DNA of 61,285 bases, from positions 1 through 61,285 of the forward strand of contig NZ_LJHQ01000028.1 of assembly GCF_001295925.1 (NCBI RefSeq). The letters run 5' to 3'. A model generated the notes under the pieces. It did not search any database, had not been told where the DNA came from, and saw only the letters and a list, made by a program, of their open reading frames with translations. The DNA is from Allobosea sp. AAP35 (GTDB lineage: Bacteria; Pseudomonadota; Alphaproteobacteria; Rhizobiales; Beijerinckiaceae). This document shows positions 57,588-61,285 of the stretch, one piece after another. The stretch's first letter is position 1; each line of letters starts with the position of its first letter. The position numbers and the translations under genes are program-made.

Positions 57588-59669
57588 TTGAAATCCATCC
57601 GCATCAAAATCCTCGCGATCATTGGGATCGTCTCGCTCGGCGCCGTCATATCGTCCGGATTGGGGCTTTGGGCATTGTCGCACTCGAACAATCTCAGCCA
57701 GCGTGCTGCCGTTCTCGGGAACGTCACGCACGATACGGATCTCATCAACGGCCATGTCCTGGGCGTGGTGATGGATGCGCGCGGCATCTACATGTCGAAG
57801 GACGCCGCCGCCGCCGAGCCGTTCGCCAAGGGCATGGAGGCGCGCTTCCCGCAATTGCGCCAGCTCGCCGCCGATCTGACCCGGATCGCGCCGGACGCCC
57901 AGCGAGAACAGACGCAAGCGATCGAGAAGGCCATTGCGGATTTCATCACCTACCGCTCCGAGACGATCCGCCTCGGCCGGGAAGTCTCGATTGCCGCGGC
58001 AAACGCTCAGGGCAACAATGATGCCAACCGCGCCAACCGCAGCGCACTCAACGCCTTGCTCGTCGCTTTCTCCAAGGCAAACCTCGATGCCTCCAATATC
58101 TTAGAGAACGACGCCGCGCGCTTTACCGAGATGGCGAAGGTCGGCCTGCCGATCACGCTGGGGGTGATGCTGCTCGGGTCGATGCTGATCGCGTTGATCT
58201 TCGCTCAGCGTTCGCTGACAAGGCCGATCCTGGATCTCAGCGGCGTCATGGACGCCATCACCAAGGGCGAACTCTCAGTGTCCGTGCCGCATCTCGACCG
58301 CAAGGACGAGATCGGGACCATGGCAAAGGCCGTGTCTGTTCTGCGTGAAAGCAGCGAGCAGGTCGCGATGCTTCAGGAGCAGGAGCGCAAATCCGCAGCG
58401 GCGCGTCTCGCCCGGGCGCAATCGATGGAAGCCGTCGTTTCCGATGTCGGCGAGGTCGTCGCAGCCGCCGCCGCAGGCGACTTTTCGGCACGTCTCCAGA
58501 TCGACCATGCCGACGAGCAGATGCAGAAGCTTGTCTCGGGAATCAACGAGATCAACGCGGTCGTCGACGGCGCCACCACCGAATTCGCCACCACGCTGCA
58601 GGCCATCGCCGCCGGCGACCTGACACAACCGGTCGTGAAGGCCTATCACGGCCGCTTCGCCGATCTCAAGAACGCCATCAACGACACCGTCGAACGCCTC
58701 TCCTCGACCGTGCGCACGATCCAGGTGACCTCCGCCGACGTCGGGCTGGCTGCCCGCGAGATCAACATGGGCGCCGACGATCTGTCCAAGCGCACAGAGG
58801 AGCAGGCCTCTTCGCTGGAAGAGACCGCGGCGACCACCGAGGAGCTCGCGGCGTCCGTAAAGGCGACCGCCCAGGCCTCGCGTCAGGCAGCCTCCGTCGC
58901 CACTGAGGCGATGCAGGCCGCGCAGTCGGGCGGGTCGATCGCCGGCCAGGCGGTCGACGCGATGTCGCGCATCGAGAGCGCCTCGCAGAAGATCTCCGAT
59001 ATCATCCGGGTCATCGACGACATCGCCTTCCAGACCAATCTTCTGGCGCTGAACGCGGCGGTGGAAGCCGCCCGCGCCGGCGATGCCGGCAAGGGCTTCG
59101 CGGTGGTTGCCTCCGAGGTCCGTACCCTGGCGCAGCGTTCGAGCGAAGCCGCCAAGGATATCTCCGCGCTGATCTCGTCCTCCAACACCGAGGTCGGCCA
59201 GGGCGTGAAGCTCGTGCGTCAGGCCGGCGACCAACTGAGCCTGATCCTCGCCGCGTCGGAAAAGGTCGCCGCCACCATCGCGGAGATTTCGGCGGCGTCT
59301 GGCGAACAGGCCAGCGGCATCGACGAAATGAGCCAGGCTGTCGCGCATCTCGACGAGATGACGCAGCAGAACGCGGCCTTGTCCGAGCAGAGCGCCGCCT
59401 CGGCCGCCTCGCTCTCGACCCGCATCGACCAGCTGAACGACCTCGTCGCGGCCTTCAAGACCGGGCCGGAGGGCTCACCTGCCATCAGGCACGCCGCTCA
59501 GCCTGCGGCGGCCTCGGAACCCGCGCGGCTGCGCCAGCTTGCCGAAGCCGCCTTCGTGCAGACCAGGGCTCCTGTCGCGAGGGCTGCAGCCCCCGCACCG
59601 GCGCCGCGCGCACCGGCCAAGAAAGCGGCCAACAGCCGCGCCAGCGATTCCGGCTGGGCGGAGTTCTGA
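57588..59669 (+). CDS. Methyl-accepting chemotaxis protein
   Basis: This is a 693-residue receptor. TM1 at about 7-29 is followed by a periplasmic four-helix sensor and TM2 near 186-206 ([16 protein letters not shown]). A HAMP domain ([20 protein letters not shown]), a second HAMP-like module ([12 protein letters not shown]) and the signalling coiled coil complete it. The hairpin tip [20 protein letters not shown] is intact. The C-terminus GWAEF resembles the CheR/CheB-tethering pentapeptide. I chose a TTG start at 57588 because the next possible start at 57537 adds 17 basic residues before TM1. Confidence 0.92.
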   Translation: MKSIRIKILAIIGIVSLGAVISSGLGLWALSHSNNLSQRAAVLGNVTHDTDLINGHVLGVVMDARGIYMSKDAAAAEPFAKGMEARFPQLRQLAADLTRIAPDAQREQTQAIEKAIADFITYRSETIRLGREVSIAAANAQGNNDANRANRSALNALLVAFSKANLDASNILENDAARFTEMAKVGLPITLGVMLLGSMLIALIFAQRSLTRPILDLSGVMDAITKGELSVSVPHLDRKDEIGTMAKAVSVLRESSEQVAMLQEQERKSAAARLARAQSMEAVVSDVGEVVAAAAAGDFSARLQIDHADEQMQKLVSGINEINAVVDGATTEFATTLQAIAAGDLTQPVVKAYHGRFADLKNAINDTVERLSSTVRTIQVTSADVGLAAREINMGADDLSKRTEEQASSLEETAATTEELAASVKATAQASRQAASVATEAMQAAQSGGSIAGQAVDAMSRIESASQKISDIIRVIDDIAFQTNLLALNAAVEAARAGDAGKGFAVVASEVRTLAQRSSEAAKDISALISSSNTEVGQGVKLVRQAGDQLSLILAASEKVAATIAEISAASGEQASGIDEMSQAVAHLDEMTQQNAALSEQSAASAASLSTRIDQLNDLVAAFKTGPEGSPAIRHAAQPAAASEPARLRQLAEAAFVQTRAPVARAAAPAPAPRAPAKKAANSRASDSGWAEF

Positions 59670-60107
59670 TCCGCCAGACATGATGCCACGCAACCCAAGC
59701 GTGGCATCCCCATCACGACTCGCTTTGACAGGATGCTCGTCTCGCTCACCTGACCCCGGCCGTCACCGCATGGCCGGGGTCGAATGCTTTTAAGCTTGCG
59801 CTCTGCCAGAGATCGACCCGCAAGACTGTTTGTGCCCCCTCCCAGATCCAGGACCAGCCGCGCTCCCCGGGCTCGATCTCGACGCCGGACACAGCTGTTC
59901 GAGAGCGGTGCGACGCGGCGGCCCGCGGACCTTGACCAAATCTGACCGCAGCCAGGTCTTTCTGTCCTTGGTTGATGCTCCGTTAATCGTTTTGCTGTGA
60001 AAATACTGACCAGTTCCCTTGGATCGCTGTTGTGACGGTTTCGTCGCGGCAGTCTCCACACCCGCCATCATCGCTGACATGTCGCTGTCGCAGCATCGGA
60101 GCCCGAA
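59670..60107. other. Intergenic region between the two receptors
   Basis: Contains a terminator hairpin at 59752-59781 and then about 330 bases with no recognised gene. The longer open frame on the other strand is a shadow of the second receptor. An AT-rich stretch near 59975-60005 may be the promoter of the next gene. Confidence 0.45.
59752..59781 (+). terminator. Terminator after the first receptor
   Basis: A perfect 10-bp stem (GACCCCGGCC/GGCCGGGGTC) with a GTCACCGCAT loop is followed by GAATGCTTTT. It lies 82 bases after the stop codon. Confidence 0.7.
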
Positions 60108-61285
60108 ATGCTCAAGAATATCTCCATTCGCAATTCGCTGATTGCGATCGTCATGGCGCTCACGGCCGCCTTGGTCGGTACGATCGCGATGGCGCTGCTG
60201 AGCATGAGTGCGATGAAACAGAACATGGCGGATCTGACGCAGCAGGTCATTCCCACCGTGCAGTTGAGCAATGACATCGAAGCGGAGATGTTGAGCCGCC
60301 ATCTGCGGCTTAACATGCATGTCAACTCGATCGATGCGCCGGCGATGACGCAACTCGAAAATGAAATTCGCAGCGAGACAGCGACCATTGAGGGCAAGCG
60401 CCGCGAAATCGGAGCCAAGCTCGTCCGCGAGCAGAGCCGCGAGGCGTTGAGGCGGTATGAGGGCATCGTTCCGGGCTATGCTGCGGCCTTGGAGCGAGTC
60501 CTTGATTCGTCGCGCAAGGGCGACAAATCGGCAGCAGCAGCGCAACTGCGCGAGATGCGTCCGACCCTGGCCGCCATGACGCAGGCGGTCGCAGATCTTG
60601 GAACCAGCATTGCCGGCCGTGGCACGATCGTGACGGCGGAAGCTGAGACGACCTATCAGTCCAGCCTTATGCTCTTGAGTGGATTGGCCATCATCTCGGC
60701 CATCATCTGCGTGGGCGCCATCATGATCGTCATCAAACGCGTCGCGAGCCCGATCGTGGCCACGACCCACGCGATGAACGCTCTGGCTGGCGGCAATCTG
60801 GAAACCACGATCCACCATGCCGACCGCCAGGACGAGATCGGCATGATGGCCAAGGCGCTCGAAGTGTTCCGGGAAAGCCTCGTCAAGGTCCGCGCGCTCG
60901 AGCAGCAGGAGCGTGCCGCAGCCGAACGCCGGCTGCGGGCGGCCGAAAGCATGGCGCTGGTCGTCTCCGATGTCGGCGAGGTTGTCGCCGCCGCTGCGGC
61001 CGGCGATTTCTCGGCACGGCTCCAGATCGACCAGGCCGATGAACAGATGCAGAAGCTCGTCGCCGGCATCAACGAGATCAACGCCGTGGTCGATGCCGCG
61101 ACCACCGAATTCGCCTCGGCCCTGTCGGCCGTCGCGGGCGGCGACCTGACGACACGGGTCGATTCCCACTATCGCGGCAAGTTCGCCGAGCTGAAAGGCG
61201 CGATCAACGATACCGTCGATCGCCTGTCCTCGACGGTTCGCACCATCCAGGTGACCTCCGCCGACGTCGGCCTGGCGGCCCGCGA
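60108..61285 (+). CDS. Methyl-accepting chemotaxis protein (cut by window end)
   Basis: This is the first 392 codons of a second receptor; the 3' end lies beyond the window. TM1 is at about 9-33, followed by a periplasmic four-helix sensor and TM2 near 186-208 (LLSGLAIISAIICVGAIMIV). HAMP and the second HAMP-like module ([12 protein letters not shown]) follow. The segment from 60961 onward is nearly identical to 58435-58765 of the first receptor, while the sensor region is unrelated. ATG at 60108 with an upstream GGAG. Probably a tandem duplication with sensor divergence. Confidence 0.92.
   Translation, partial: MLKNISIRNSLIAIVMALTAALVGTIAMALLSMSAMKQNMADLTQQVIPTVQLSNDIEAEMLSRHLRLNMHVNSIDAPAMTQLENEIRSETATIEGKRREIGAKLVREQSREALRRYEGIVPGYAAALERVLDSSRKGDKSAAAAQLREMRPTLAAMTQAVADLGTSIAGRGTIVTAEAETTYQSSLMLLSGLAIISAIICVGAIMIVIKRVASPIVATTHAMNALAGGNLETTIHHADRQDEIGMMAKALEVFRESLVKVRALEQQERAAAERRLRAAESMALVVSDVGEVVAAAAAGDFSARLQIDQADEQMQKLVAGINEINAVVDAATTEFASALSAVAGGDLTTRVDSHYRGKFAELKGAINDTVDRLSSTVRTIQVTSADVGLAAR

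Noticed and set aside
59790..61169. Minus-strand open frame opposite the second chemotaxis receptor
   Set aside because: Shadow of a receptor gene on the plus strand that has clear domain structure.

Overview
The window looks like a chromosomal segment of a GC-rich alphaproteobacterium, most likely of the order Hyphomicrobiales (Bosea/Beijerinckiaceae-like). The grounds are the mdh-sucC-sucD-sucA-odhB-lpd gene order, a phoR-pstSCAB-phoU-phoB cluster, a UvrB with a long N-terminal extension, a PHA granule-associated small protein, alphaproteobacterial-type methyl-accepting chemotaxis proteins, and a leader in front of serC that resembles the alphaproteobacterial serC RNA motif. The assignment is inferred from these features, not from a database search. 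No rRNA, tRNA, transposase, prophage or CRISPR array was seen.

Layout. 0-3.3 kb: a minus-strand run of epimerase, short-chain dehydrogenase and flavoprotein. 3.5-8.4 kb: small envelope and hypothetical proteins, a PHA-system protein, a CPA2 K+/H+ antiporter and a DUF3830 protein. 8.5-9.1 kb: a ParD/ParE toxin-antitoxin pair with a perfect operator palindrome. 9.1-16.1 kb: patatin, 3-hydroxybutyrate dehydrogenase, Zur, IspG, Kup and an EamA transporter. 16.3-20.5 kb: a minus-strand group of MarR regulator, NAD(P)H oxidoreductase, FAD oxidase and cytosine-deaminase-like amidohydrolase. 20.6-22.7 kb: FolD, then a lone AAA ATPase preceded by a 22-bp-arm palindrome. 22.8-32.4 kb: the TCA-cycle cluster on the minus strand, interrupted by a DUF4160/DUF2442 pair between odhB and lpd. 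32.6-36.5 kb: TetR, ZapE, two small proteins and PPK2. 36.7-43.4 kb: the phosphate regulon with a face-to-face pair of Pho boxes ahead of pstS. 43.6-47.9 kb: a BaiN-like flavoprotein, a DUF2945 protein and UvrB. 48-50.7 kb: an accessory segment with a DUF559 gene bracketed by inverted repeats, a second diverged copy of the uvrB 3' end, and an AT-rich two-gene operon (FRG domain plus DUF262). 51.7-55.3 kb: serC leader, serC, serA and a HicB/HicA-like pair. 55.3-61.3 kb: an EamA transporter, a glutamine amidotransferase-like protein and two tandem chemotaxis receptors, the second cut by the window end.

How it fits together. The core consists of central carbon metabolism, phosphate acquisition coupled to polyphosphate (PPK2 lies next to phoR), serine synthesis, potassium transport and chemotaxis. 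Accessory material is dropped into the gaps between core genes: three toxin-antitoxin-like pairs, a standalone ATPase, a DUF559 unit and the FRG/DUF262 pair. Several families of imperfect palindromic intergenic repeats recur from end to end. The strongest candidates for undescribed biology are the FRG-DUF262 operon, the DUF559 unit bracketed by 18-bp inverted repeats beside a duplicated uvrB tail, and the palindrome-controlled AAA ATPase.
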